Assembly (NCBI GenBank): GCA_002352225.1
Contig: DEIA01000032.1
Span: forward strand, 145,400 to 209,399
Origin: Flammeovirgaceae bacterium UBA2786
Lineage (GTDB): Bacteria; Bacteroidota; Bacteroidia; Cytophagales; Cyclobacteriaceae
Direction of reading: 5' to 3'
DNA length: 64,000 nt
A program made the position numbers and the translations under genes. Below the pieces are notes generated by a model. The model was not told where the DNA came from. It worked only from the letters and a program-made list of their open reading frames with translations, and searched no databases. Within the stretch, counting starts at the first letter, position 1. Every line of letters begins with the position of its first letter. This document shows, one piece after another, positions 24,460-33,088 of the stretch.

Positions 24460-25074
24460 ATGATAGACCTTCTGATACTTAAAAATTACGGTGCACGGGA
24501 AGTAAGTCTGCAAAAAGATGAGGTACTTTTTAGTGAGGGAGAAGAGGCATTAAATTACTTTCAGGTAAAGAGTGGGGCAATTAAAATGATTACCAACAGC
24601 CCCGATGGTCAGGAGTTTATTCAGGGAGTATTTAAGAGTAGTGATAGCTTTGGTGAGCCACCCTTACTCTGTTCGTTTCCGTATCCCAGCCATGCTATTG
24701 CCTTAGAGGCAACTGTAGTAATTAAACTGTCAAAAGAAAATTTTCTTACCCTGTTGCGCGAGAACTTCGAAGTCCATCTTCAATTGGATAAAGTGTTATG
24801 TCAGCGCCTTCGCTATAAGTCAATGGTGTTGTCCGAAATTTCTTCTCATGATCCGGAACATCGGGTTATGAGTTTGTTGCGCTACTTAAAGGAAGAGGCT
24901 CAGCAGAATAAAGGTCAGGGAATGATTCGGAGAGGGCATGTGTACGAGGTACCTTTTACACGCCAGCAGTTGGCCGATATGAGTGGCTTACGGGTTGAAA
25001 CGGTAATCCGAACAGTAAAGAAGATGGAAGAAGAAGGAAAAGTAAAATTGATTGGAAGAAAAATCACTCTCTAA
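24460..25074 (+). CDS. Crp/Fnr family transcriptional regulator
   Basis: With the ATG at 24460 (MIDLLILKNYG) the protein has 204 residues, normal for the family; the longer ORF from 24301 would run through the promoter and palindrome. It has a cyclic-nucleotide-binding-like domain (VLFSEGEEALNYFQVKSGAIKM, SFGEPPLL), a long dimer helix (LQLDKVLCQRLRYKSM) and a C-terminal winged HTH (FTRQQLADMSGLRVETVIRTVKKMEEEGKV). There are no N-terminal Fe-S cysteines, so it is not a canonical oxygen-sensing FNR. It heads the nos operon and could respond to NO or redox state. Confidence 0.93.
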   Translation: MIDLLILKNYGAREVSLQKDEVLFSEGEEALNYFQVKSGAIKMITNSPDGQEFIQGVFKSSDSFGEPPLLCSFPYPSHAIALEATVVIKLSKENFLTLLRENFEVHLQLDKVLCQRLRYKSMVLSEISSHDPEHRVMSLLRYLKEEAQQNKGQGMIRRGHVYEVPFTRQQLADMSGLRVETVIRTVKKMEEEGKVKLIGRKITL

Positions 25075-25097
25075 CTAAATTATATAAACCCGAAACT

Positions 25098-25565
25098 ATG
25101 AAAACAATGAAGTACCTGATTGGAGCAAGCCTGGCAGCAGCCTTGTTTGCTTGCGCGCCCGACAAACCTGTAAATACAGAAGAAAAAGATCTTAATAAAA
25201 GCGCGGTAGAGGCCATCACCGACCCAACTAAGGGGATTGGGGCTGTAAAGAATGTTACACTCAATACCCCACTGGAGCAGGATCGCATAAAACGCGGCCT
25301 TTCAATTTATGAAATGAAATGTCTGGCGTGCCACAAGCTGGATGGAACCCGGATTGTTGGTCCAGGCTGGAAGGACATTACAAAAAACCGTAAGCCTGAG
25401 TGGATTATGAATATGATTACCAATGTGGATGTAATGTTAGATCAGGACCCGGAAGCACAGAAATTGTTGGAGTTGTGTCTGATGCGCATGCCCAATCAAA
25501 ACATGTCGATTGGAGATGCGCGCGATGTGCTGGAGTTTATGCGCCAAAATGATGGTGAAAAATAA
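25098..25565 (+). CDS. Lipid-anchored monohaem cytochrome c of the nos operon
   Basis: A 155-residue lipoprotein (lipobox ALFAC, Cys19) with one CLACH haem motif at residues 75-79 and a likely axial Met in LMRMPNQNM near 135. The start may be 25098 or the second Met at 25107. Clade II nos clusters lack NosR and use cytochromes c to feed NosZ. Lying directly upstream of nosZ (with one gene between), this is the natural electron donor, though that is inferred from position. Confidence 0.88.
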   Translation: MKTMKYLIGASLAAALFACAPDKPVNTEEKDLNKSAVEAITDPTKGIGAVKNVTLNTPLEQDRIKRGLSIYEMKCLACHKLDGTRIVGPGWKDITKNRKPEWIMNMITNVDVMLDQDPEAQKLLELCLMRMPNQNMSIGDARDVLEFMRQNDGEK

Positions 25566-25586
25566 ATACGCTTAAACTTTATAATT

Positions 25587-26132
25587 ATGAAAAAGTACAT
25601 ATTAATTCTAGCCGTGTTTGCCATGGCCTGTGGCCAGCAAACAGCCACCACCGAAACAGCAGCTGTTACCGAAGTTCCGGCTGGTGGGCAATCCAATGTA
25701 AAAGATGATGACTCTCAACAAGATGTAGTGAAAATTGCAGTAAACTCACCCGATCACACCACATTAGTTGCCGCACTAAAGGCCGCTGAGTATGTAGATG
25801 CTTTATCTAATGCTGGTCCGTTTACGGTTTTCGCGCCTACCAATGCAGCGTTCGATAAACTTCCTGCCGGAACATTAGAAACACTTACCAAGCCGGAGAA
25901 CAAAGAACAATTGCGTACAATTCTGGAATACCATGTATATGTGGGTGTACTTACCGAAACTATGATTCAGGATGGCATGAAACTTAACCAGGTAAGTCTG
26001 GATAACGTAACCTTGGGTAAAAAAGATGGAAAGATTACTGTTAACGGAGCCAATGTATTGGGTTCAGCCCGAGGCTCAAATGGTATCGTGTACATCATTG
26101 ATACGGTTTTGTTACCTCCCGATAATAAATGA
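25587..26132 (+). CDS. Fasciclin-domain lipoprotein
   Basis: A 181-residue protein with a lipobox (FAMAC) and one fasciclin (FAS1) domain. H1 motif FTVFAPTNAAFDKLPAGTLETL is near residue 72 and the H2-type end VNGANVLGSARGSNGIVYIIDTVLLP near 150. FAS1 domains usually mediate adhesion or bind small ligands. Its place between a cytochrome c and nosZ recurs in Bacteroidota nos operons to my knowledge, but its contribution to N2O reduction is not known. Confidence 0.85.
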   Translation: MKKYILILAVFAMACGQQTATTETAAVTEVPAGGQSNVKDDDSQQDVVKIAVNSPDHTTLVAALKAAEYVDALSNAGPFTVFAPTNAAFDKLPAGTLETLTKPENKEQLRTILEYHVYVGVLTETMIQDGMKLNQVSLDNVTLGKKDGKITVNGANVLGSARGSNGIVYIIDTVLLPPDNK

Positions 26133-26158
26133 TCAAACTTCACTAAATAATAAACACA

Positions 26159-28153
26159 ATGAAAAATAAAATAATATCCCGCGTACTCACGGCACTGGTT
26201 GTAATTGCCAGCGCAATAGTATGGCAAAGTTGTAAACCGAAGGCCCCGGCTACTGTTTCCATGGGCGATGCCGCATCAAAGGCATTTGTACCTCCTGGAA
26301 AATATGATGAATTCTATAATGTAGTATCAGGCGGGTTCAATGGCCAAATGAGCATCTATGGACTTCCATCCGGAAGATTGTTCCGTATCATTCCCGTTTT
26401 TTCCCAGTTCCCCGAAAATGGGTATGGCTATAGCGAGGAAACGATCCCCATGCTTAATACTTCGCACGGATTTGTTCCCTGGGATGACTTGCACCATATC
26501 GCATTATCCACTACCAGTGGCCAGCATGATGGCCGTTGGGCGTTTGCCAACGCTAACAATACACCGCGAGTGGCTCGGGTAGATATGAAAACCTTTAAAA
26601 CAGTTGAGATTTTGGAGTTGCCTCATAGCGGGGGTAATCACTCATCACCCTTTATTACCGAAAACACCGAGTATGTAGTAGCGGGCACTCGCTTTAGTGT
26701 ACCGGTAGGAGATAAGACCGATGTTCCAATCAGCTCATTCAAAGAAAACTTTAAAGGATACATCAGTTTCATTTCGGTTGATCCGGCTGATGGCAAAATG
26801 AAAATTGCATTTCAATTAAAAACTCCTGGTGTAAGCTTTGACCTGGCCCGTGCAGGTAAAGGAAAATCGCACGGCTGGTTCTTCTTCTCAACTTATAATA
26901 CCGAACAGGCCTATACGCTTTTGGAAGTAAACGCTTCGCAAAAAGATAAGGACTTTATCATGGCTGTAAACTGGAAAAAAGCTGAAGAATATATCAAAGC
27001 CGGTAAAGGACAAACCGTTAAAGCTAAATATGCTCATAACGAGTGGGACGAAAGCACGCACACCGGTGTTTCTAATATTATGGACGAAGTACTTCAGTTA
27101 GATCCTGCTGAGTTGAAAGATATTATTTACTTCATTCCATGCCCTAAATCACCACATGGTTGCGATACTGATCCCACCGGTGAATACATTGTAGGTAGTG
27201 GAAAACTCGCAGCTTTGATTCCTGTTTTCTCCTTCACAAAAATACAGCAGGCTATTGCCAACAAAGATTTTGAAGGAGAGTTTGCCGGTATTCCGGTTAT
27301 CAAATACGAAGCAGCGTTACATGGTGAGGTAAAAAAACCAGGCCTGGGCCCATTGCACACCGAGTTTGACGAAAAAGGTAATGCCTATACTTCTTTCTTT
27401 GTATCATCAGAAATTGTGAAGTGGAATGTACAATCGTTAGAAGTGTTAGATCGTGTACCAACCTACTACTCTATTGGTCACTTGTCGGTACCCGGTGGTC
27501 CTACTGCTAAACCTCATGGTAAGTATGTAGTAGCGTATAATAAGATTACAAAAGATCGTTATTTGCCTACCGGCCCTGAACTTACCCAGTCGGCACAGCT
27601 TTACGACATTAGCGGAGATAAGATGCAGTTGGTTCTTGATTTCCCAACTACAGGCGAACCTCACTATGCAGAATCTATTCCGGCAGAAATGGTTATGCCA
27701 AATTCTCAGAAAATTTATAAGCTGGAAGAAAACAAACACCCATATGCTGCGTTGGGCGAAGGTCAGGCAAAGGTTGAGCGTAAAGGAAAAGAAGTTCATG
27801 TGTATATGACGGCCATCCGCTCGCACTTAACCCCTGATAATATTGAAGGCGTAAAACTAGGTGATGACGTGTACTTCCACGTAACCAATCTTGAGCAGGA
27901 TTGGGATGTGCCACACGGTTTTGCTATAAAAGGAGCTAACAATGCCGAACTTTTGGTAATGCCTGGAGAAACAGCTACCTTAAAATGGAAACCTCTTACT
28001 ACGGGAATATTCCCTTTCTATTGTACAGACTTCTGTTCTGCACTGCATCAGGAAATGCAGGGTTATATCCGGGTTTCTCCTGCAGGCAGCAATGTACCAT
28101 TGAAATTTTCAACTGGAAAAATCGAAGATCAAAGCAGCGGAGCTGGTCAGTAG
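26159..28153 (+). CDS. nosZ: Nitrous oxide reductase, Sec-type (clade II)
   Basis: A 664-residue enzyme that reduces N2O to N2 in the periplasm. The signal (MKNKIISRVL...WQSC) is Sec-type with a possible lipid site at Cys25 and no twin arginine, which marks clade II. The propeller domain carries the CuZ histidines in LHHIAL, GGNHSS, KSPHGCD, LHTEFDEKG and TAKPHGKY. The C-terminal cupredoxin domain has the CuA site C622, C626, H630 and M633 (CTDFCSALHQEM) plus the His of VPHGFAI. All key ligands are present, so the enzyme is likely active. Confidence 0.97.
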   Translation: MKNKIISRVLTALVVIASAIVWQSCKPKAPATVSMGDAASKAFVPPGKYDEFYNVVSGGFNGQMSIYGLPSGRLFRIIPVFSQFPENGYGYSEETIPMLNTSHGFVPWDDLHHIALSTTSGQHDGRWAFANANNTPRVARVDMKTFKTVEILELPHSGGNHSSPFITENTEYVVAGTRFSVPVGDKTDVPISSFKENFKGYISFISVDPADGKMKIAFQLKTPGVSFDLARAGKGKSHGWFFFSTYNTEQAYTLLEVNASQKDKDFIMAVNWKKAEEYIKAGKGQTVKAKYAHNEWDESTHTGVSNIMDEVLQLDPAELKDIIYFIPCPKSPHGCDTDPTGEYIVGSGKLAALIPVFSFTKIQQAIANKDFEGEFAGIPVIKYEAALHGEVKKPGLGPLHTEFDEKGNAYTSFFVSSEIVKWNVQSLEVLDRVPTYYSIGHLSVPGGPTAKPHGKYVVAYNKITKDRYLPTGPELTQSAQLYDISGDKMQLVLDFPTTGEPHYAESIPAEMVMPNSQKIYKLEENKHPYAALGEGQAKVERKGKEVHVYMTAIRSHLTPDNIEGVKLGDDVYFHVTNLEQDWDVPHGFAIKGANNAELLVMPGETATLKWKPLTTGIFPFYCTDFCSALHQEMQGYIRVSPAGSNVPLKFSTGKIEDQSSGAGQ

Positions 28154-28201
28154 ATCTCGGTTTGGTCAGAGTTAAGAATTCATAGTTTCCAGGTTGGAAA
28201 G

Positions 28202-28228
28202 CCCCGCTCCGCGCAAGCGGATGCGGGG
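28202..28228 (+). promoter_or_regulatory. Strong intercistronic hairpin with GCAA tetraloop
   Basis: CCCCGCTCCGC pairs with GCGGATGCGGGG (one bulged base) around a GCAA loop, an 11-bp GC-rich stem. It begins 49 nt after the nosZ stop. There is no U-run, so it is more likely an mRNA 3' stabiliser or attenuator separating nosZ from the accessory genes than a full terminator. Confidence 0.6.
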
Positions 28229-28247
28229 TTCACTTAAACAAACTAAA

Positions 28248-28829
28248 ATGAAATCGCTAAAACCTGTATCCCGCCTGATAATAGCCCTTGCTTCTCTGTT
28301 AATGATAAGCGCCTACTTTGTGCCTCTTTGGCAAATCTTAATGTGGGCACCCCAATATCCGGAAGGATTGGAAATGGATATCTGGATTAATAACATTACC
28401 GGAGATGTGAAAGTAATAAGTGCGCTTAATCATTACATTGGCATGAAGCACATTGAAGTAGAAATGTTTCCTGAATTTGGTTACATGATTTACATTGTTG
28501 GCTTTTTGATTGGATTTGGGTTATTAACAGCACTACTCAACCGAAGATTAATGTTATGGCTATTTAGTATCCTGTTGGTGGCAACTGCGGTCGCTGCTCT
28601 TGTGGATTTCTGGTTGTGGGGCTACGATTACGGTCATAACCTTGACCCCACCGCGGCCATTAATATTCCCGGAATGTCCTATCAGCCTCCGTTAATCGGA
28701 ACTAAGCAGTTGCTAAACTTCACTGCCTTTTCGGGCCCTGATATTGGAGGGTGGTTATTTATGGCTTCGGGCGTTGCTATAATAGGAACGTTGGCCTACG
28801 AGATATATACGTCAAAGAAAAAGGCATGA
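28248..28829 (+). CDS. NosB-like integral membrane protein
   Basis: A 193-residue protein from ATG 28248 (MKSLKPVSRLIIALAS...). Four hydrophobic helices: one near residues 8-28, two around 78-125, and one near 165-185. Large exported loops contain YPEGLEMDIWINNITGDVKVISALNHYIGMKHIEVEMFPE (residues about 37-75) and GYDYGHNLDPTAAINIPGMSYQPPLIG. A membrane protein encoded directly after nosZ is a marker of clade II clusters (NosB), with unknown function. It couples by ATGA overlap to nosL. Confidence 0.8.
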   Translation: MKSLKPVSRLIIALASLLMISAYFVPLWQILMWAPQYPEGLEMDIWINNITGDVKVISALNHYIGMKHIEVEMFPEFGYMIYIVGFLIGFGLLTALLNRRLMLWLFSILLVATAVAALVDFWLWGYDYGHNLDPTAAINIPGMSYQPPLIGTKQLLNFTAFSGPDIGGWLFMASGVAIIGTLAYEIYTSKKKA

Positions 28830-29257
28830 GGTTATTTTTGTTTAGTGCGCTGTGTTGGATAGTAATAAGTTGTGCGGTAAAACCAGAACCCTTGTTGTAT
28901 GGCCGGGATGCCTGCCATACCTGCAAAATGACTTTGGTAGACAGGAAGTTTGGCGCAGAACTGGTTACCGAAAAAGGGAAAGTATATAAATTCGATGATC
29001 TTAACTGCATGCTCACTTTCTATCACTCCGGATATGAAGAAGCATCAGCTTTTAAGTTTATTCAAGTAGTTGATTTTACTAATCCCGAAAAACTGATTGA
29101 TGCCCAAAATGCCTGGTATCTTAAATCAGAAGACTTACGCACGCCTATGGCAAGCGAGGTTGCTGCATTTGAATCAGAAGAATCAACCCAGGTTTTTAAG
29201 AAAGAATGGAAAGCAGTGTTGCTAAGCTGGGGAGAAATTCAAACTCAGTTTAAGTAG
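28826..29257 (+). CDS. nosL: NosL copper chaperone lipoprotein
   Basis: A 143-residue lipoprotein (MRLFLFSALCWIVISCAVK, Cys near residue 16). The start is the ATG overlapping the preceding stop. The DACHTCKMTLVDRKFGAELVTEKGKVYKFDDLNCM region holds the Cys/Met set that binds Cu(I), and a second domain follows with WYLKSEDLRTPMASEVAAFES. NosL delivers copper to apo-NosZ, where it is needed to build the CuZ centre. Confidence 0.93.
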   Translation: MRLFLFSALCWIVISCAVKPEPLLYGRDACHTCKMTLVDRKFGAELVTEKGKVYKFDDLNCMLTFYHSGYEEASAFKFIQVVDFTNPEKLIDAQNAWYLKSEDLRTPMASEVAAFESEESTQVFKKEWKAVLLSWGEIQTQFK

Positions 29258-29269
29258 AAAGATGGGGTA

Positions 29270-30508
29270 ATGATAAGAATAGCTTTGATTATTGGAATGG
29301 TAGCCAGTTGCACATTAGGGCACGCAACCACAATTGTAATTGGAGCAAAGGAATCGGTTACCCGTATAAAAGATGCCATAGCCCTGGCTCAGCCCGGTGA
29401 TACATTACTAATTAAGCCAGGTATTTATCGCGAGGGCAATATTATTTTGCAGAAACCCCTTACGATTAAGGGTGAAGGATATCCGGTACTGGATGGAGAA
29501 AATCAATACGAAATTTTTACAATTCACACCAACCATGCTGTAATACAGGGGTTGAAGTTTATTAATACGGGTATCTCCAGCATCAATGATCTGGCGGCCA
29601 TTAAACTATTGGAGTCGCAGCAGATAAAAATTCTGCAAAACAAGTTTGAAAATACTTTCTTTGGAATTTACCTGGCCAACTCATCGCATGTATGGATTGA
29701 AGAAAATGAGTTACAGGCGCAGGCCGAATTTGAACACCAGATTGGCAACGGTATTCACCTGTGGAAGTGTAACAACATTACCATAGATAAAAACAAGGTA
29801 GTGGGTCATCGCGATGGAATTTATTTTGAGTTTGTAACCAATTCGTTAATTACAAATAATCATAGCGAAGGGAACATGCGTTATGGCCTGCACTTTATGT
29901 TTTCGAATAACGATGAATATCGCAACAATACATTTATGAACAACGGAGCCGGTGTAGCTGTTATGTACACAAAAGAGGTAACCATGGTTAACAATTCCTT
30001 TATTCATAATTGGGGTTCATCGGCCTATGGGCTATTACTTAAAGATATTCGCGATAGTAAGATTACGGGTAATTCGTTTTTAGAAAACTCGGTGGGCATA
30101 TTTATGGAGGGTAGTAGCCGTAACCATATTCAGCAAAATAAGTTCTATCAGAATGGTTATGCATTAAAACTGCAAGCCAGTTGCGATGATAATATAATTT
30201 CGAAAAATAATTTTCAGCAAAACACCTTCGATCTGGTAACCAATGGCAGCCTGGTATTAAATAAAATTGAGGCTAACTACTGGGATCGGTACGAAGGTTA
30301 TGATTTAAACAAAGATAAAACCGGAGATATACCATACCGACCCATTAGTATGTATGGTACAATTGTAGAACGAATGCCACAAGCCATTTTACTTTGGCGA
30401 AGCTTTCTGGTGTTGTTGTTAGATAAGGCTGAAAAGGCCATGCCTATCCTTACGCCCGAAAATTTAATGGATGTTTCACCCGCTATGCTGCCGTATGATT
30501 TTAATTGA
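29270..30508 (+). CDS. nosD: NosD periplasmic beta-helix protein
   Basis: A 412-residue protein with signal peptide (ends near GHATT) and a right-handed beta-helix. Repeats of the kind NxITxNxxxxNxxGIxLxxSxxNxIxxN run from about residue 95 to 340 (carbohydrate-binding/PbH1 style). A tail NYWDRYEGYDLNKDKTGDIPYRP is characteristic of NosD. It forms the CuZ assembly machine with NosF and NosY. The C-terminal hydrophobic stretch (ILLWRSFLVLLL) may contact the membrane. Confidence 0.95.
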   Translation: MIRIALIIGMVASCTLGHATTIVIGAKESVTRIKDAIALAQPGDTLLIKPGIYREGNIILQKPLTIKGEGYPVLDGENQYEIFTIHTNHAVIQGLKFINTGISSINDLAAIKLLESQQIKILQNKFENTFFGIYLANSSHVWIEENELQAQAEFEHQIGNGIHLWKCNNITIDKNKVVGHRDGIYFEFVTNSLITNNHSEGNMRYGLHFMFSNNDEYRNNTFMNNGAGVAVMYTKEVTMVNNSFIHNWGSSAYGLLLKDIRDSKITGNSFLENSVGIFMEGSSRNHIQQNKFYQNGYALKLQASCDDNIISKNNFQQNTFDLVTNGSLVLNKIEANYWDRYEGYDLNKDKTGDIPYRPISMYGTIVERMPQAILLWRSFLVLLLDKAEKAMPILTPENLMDVSPAMLPYDFN

Positions 30509-31223
30509 TTCGATATCTAAAAAATTTGGGTCGTTAATGGCCCTTGATCAGGTAAACCTCGAACTAAAAGGAGGAAAGAGCTACGCGCTCATTGGCCCTA
30601 ACGGATCGGGAAAAACCACATTAATCAAAAGTATTTTAGGACTTGTAGTACCTACCTCGGGTAATATTCAATTTACTGGAAAGAGTATCCTTAACGACTG
30701 GAAATACAGAGAAAAGATTGGATACATGCCGCAAATAGGGCGCTACCCCGAAAACATGCGGGTAGGGCAATTATTTGAAATGATGAAGCATATCCGTAAG
30801 GATAAACCAAAAGTAGATGAAGAATTGCTGGATGCATTTAAGCTGTATAAGATATACGATAAACGAATGCATGCACTTTCGGGTGGTATGCGGCAAAAAG
30901 TAAGTGCATCGCTGGCTTTTCTTTTTCATGCTCCGGTTTTAATTTTAGATGAACCCACCGCAGGGCTCGATCCTGTATCGGTAGAGATTCTGAAAGAAAA
31001 GATCATCCGCGAAAAGCGAATGGGTAAATTGTTAATCATTACGTCTCATATTTTAAGCGACCTGGATGAGATTGCCACCGAAATGGTGTATATGTTTGAA
31101 GGGCGGATTCAATACAGCAATTCCATCGAGAACCTCAAAGCAGAAACAAACGAATCAAAATTAAATAAGGCAATTGCCACCCTTATTCGTCAGCGCGAAT
31201 TATTGGAATCGGTAACCGAATAG
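30495..31223 (+). CDS. nosF: NosF ABC-type ATPase
   Basis: A 242-residue ATPase starting at ATG 30495, inside the last codons of nosD (14-nt overlap). Walker A GPNGSGKTT at residues 34-42, signature LSGGMRQKVSASLAF, Walker B LILDEPTAGLDP, H-loop TSHILSD. It powers the NosDFY complex that delivers copper and sulfur for the CuZ centre. Confidence 0.95.
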   Translation: MILIDSISKKFGSLMALDQVNLELKGGKSYALIGPNGSGKTTLIKSILGLVVPTSGNIQFTGKSILNDWKYREKIGYMPQIGRYPENMRVGQLFEMMKHIRKDKPKVDEELLDAFKLYKIYDKRMHALSGGMRQKVSASLAFLFHAPVLILDEPTAGLDPVSVEILKEKIIREKRMGKLLIITSHILSDLDEIATEMVYMFEGRIQYSNSIENLKAETNESKLNKAIATLIRQRELLESVTE

Positions 31224-31226
31224 ATA

Positions 31227-31994
31227 ATGACACGAATTATTAAATATATATTCTACGATATACTGCGCACGCGGTTTATTATTTTCTATACTGCATTTTT
31301 ACTGGTTTGCACCTTTGCTTTTTTTCAGATTGATGGTGATTTTGGTAAAGTGGTATTAAGCCTTATGAATATTGTGCTTATGGCTGTACCGCTGGTAAGT
31401 GTGGTGTTTACAACAATTCATTTTTTTAACTCATACGAGTTTATTGAATTAATGTTAGCGCAACCGGTAAACCGAAGGTCGGTATTCTTAAGCGAGTACA
31501 TTGCAGTTGCAACTTCCCTTTGCCTGGCCTTTGTAATAGGAGTAGGTTTTCCGTTTGCATTGTATGGTGCATGGCAATCTATTTCAACCTTATTAGTAAC
31601 CGGTATTTTTTTAACACTGGTTTTTGTGTCGCTTGCATTCTTTTCATCGGTACTAACCCGCGATAAAGCCAAAGCAATAGGGGTTGCCTTGTTATTTTGG
31701 TTTTACTTCTCTCTTATTTATGATGGTTTGTTATTGTGGGTAATCTATACGTTTAGCGATTACCCGTTAGAGAAACTTACGCTTACGCTGATTGCCTTTA
31801 ACCCGATAGATCTGGCCCGGATTATTATGCTACTTCAATTAGATATTTCTGCCCTTATGGGATATACCGGAGCGTTCTACAAAAACTTTTTTGGAAGTAA
31901 CATGGGTATATTCTTTTCAGCCTCGCTACTTATGCTTTGGGTCTTTTGGCCAATCTTGGTTTCTATGCGCATTTTTAGCAAAAAGGATTTATGA
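31227..31994 (+). CDS. nosY: NosY ABC permease
   Basis: A 255-residue integral membrane protein with six hydrophobic helices. It has the typical NosY/ABC-2 pattern: ILRTRFIIFYTAFLL at the first helix, the LMLAQPVNRRSVFLSEYIAV coupling region near residue 80, and FNPIDLARIIMLL before the last helices. It pairs with NosF and NosD. The next gene starts in the ATGA overlap with its stop. Confidence 0.93.
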   Translation: MTRIIKYIFYDILRTRFIIFYTAFLLVCTFAFFQIDGDFGKVVLSLMNIVLMAVPLVSVVFTTIHFFNSYEFIELMLAQPVNRRSVFLSEYIAVATSLCLAFVIGVGFPFALYGAWQSISTLLVTGIFLTLVFVSLAFFSSVLTRDKAKAIGVALLFWFYFSLIYDGLLLWVIYTFSDYPLEKLTLTLIAFNPIDLARIIMLLQLDISALMGYTGAFYKNFFGSNMGIFFSASLLMLWVFWPILVSMRIFSKKDL

Positions 31995-32425
31995 AGTGGT
32001 TAATTTTGATGCATGTGCTGGGTGCATCAGTATGGGTTGGCGGCCATTTGGTACTATCGATTGGTTTTTTACCGCGCGCATTAAGAACAAAAGATGTAAG
32101 CATTATTACAGGATTTGAGAGAGGGTTTGAGCCAATTGGAATTCCGGCTTTACTAACTCAGATCATAACCGGATTGTGGATGGCAAGTATCTATATTCCA
32201 CCCACACATTGGTTTAGCCTAGTTACTACCCACCATCAATACTTATGGATAAAGATTGGTCTGGTTTTAGGAACGTTGGGTTTGGCCGTACACGCCCGGT
32301 TTTTTATCATACCCAAACTAACCAATCAAAACCTCCCGTCTATGGCATTTCATATTGTGATGGTTACTGTTCTGGCCGTAGCGTTGTTGCTTACCGGGTT
32401 AAGTTTCAGGTACACTTACTTATGA
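31991..32425 (+). CDS. Four-helix CopD-like membrane protein
   Basis: A 144-residue protein with four hydrophobic helices. It begins MKWLILMHVLGASVWVGGHLVL, with a His and a Gly-rich segment as in CopD and haem-bearing DUF families. HHQYLWIKIGLVLGTLGLAVHARFF has further His residues on the third helix. Translational coupling to nosY suggests a copper- or haem-related job in N2O reductase maturation, which is not established. Confidence 0.7.
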   Translation: MKWLILMHVLGASVWVGGHLVLSIGFLPRALRTKDVSIITGFERGFEPIGIPALLTQIITGLWMASIYIPPTHWFSLVTTHHQYLWIKIGLVLGTLGLAVHARFFIIPKLTNQNLPSMAFHIVMVTVLAVALLLTGLSFRYTYL

Positions 32426-32429
32426 TGCT

Positions 32430-32729
32430 ATGAATATTCTGGATAAACTTGAGTTTAACCCGGCTAAACCCACCGTATTGATTATAAAAAAGAACGAAAC
32501 TATTAAAATGTTTTGTGTGGCACTTTGTAAAGAACAGGTCTTACAAAAACATCAGGCCAAAGTTCCAAGCCTGCTAATTGTTTTAAAAGGGTATATCCAA
32601 TTTCGGATAGGTGATGAGGCAATAACCTTGCGGGAGTTTGACACCTATCAAATTCCTGTACAAACCGACCACGAAGTAGTAGGACTTGGAGATGAAAATG
32701 TATTTTTAATAACACAGGAACTTAAGTGA
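32430..32729 (+). CDS. Small cupin-domain protein
   Basis: A 99-residue single-cupin protein. The first cupin motif is degenerate (LQKHQAKVPSLLIVLKGYIQFRIGDE) with only one His, and the second (TYQIPVQTDHEVVGLGDENVFLI) has one His. It may therefore bind metal weakly or not at all. It starts 4 bp after the CopD-like gene. Cupin partners of haem proteins in denitrification loci are usually thought to sense ligands, but this is inference. Confidence 0.75.
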   Translation: MNILDKLEFNPAKPTVLIIKKNETIKMFCVALCKEQVLQKHQAKVPSLLIVLKGYIQFRIGDEAITLREFDTYQIPVQTDHEVVGLGDENVFLITQELK

Positions 32730-32734
32730 TAGGT

Positions 32735-33088
32735 ATGCAGACATTAGAAACAAGAAAAGAAATCGAACTACTGGTTAACCGCTTTTACGATAAAGTGAAA
32801 CGAGACGATTTGTTAGAGCCTATCTTTGCCCATGTAGATTGGCCCAAGCATCTTCCCATTATGTACAACTTCTGGGCGTCTATGTTACTGGGCGATAGAA
32901 GCTATTCGGGGAACCCTTTTCAAAAACACGCACCGTTAAATTTACAGACCAATCATTTCGACAGATGGTTGGTATTGTTTATCGAAACCGTGGACGAGAA
33001 CTTTATTGGAGAGAAAGCCGAAGAGGTAAAATCCCGGGCTCAAAATATTGCTTCCGTATTTCAATACCGGTTAAACCTGATTTCGTAA
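32735..33088 (+). CDS. Group III truncated haemoglobin
   Basis: A 117-residue globin from ATG 32735 (a GTG at 32726 overlaps the cupin gene). LVNRFYDKVKRDDLLEPIFAHVDWPKHLPIMYNFWASMLLG has the pattern of group III (trHbP) proteins. H in FQKHAPL or NHFDRWL near residue 70-75 is the proximal His candidate. Group III globins bind oxygen and NO; here, at the end of a nos operon, NO dioxygenation or NO sensing is a reasonable proposal. Confidence 0.88.
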   Translation: MQTLETRKEIELLVNRFYDKVKRDDLLEPIFAHVDWPKHLPIMYNFWASMLLGDRSYSGNPFQKHAPLNLQTNHFDRWLVLFIETVDENFIGEKAEEVKSRAQNIASVFQYRLNLIS

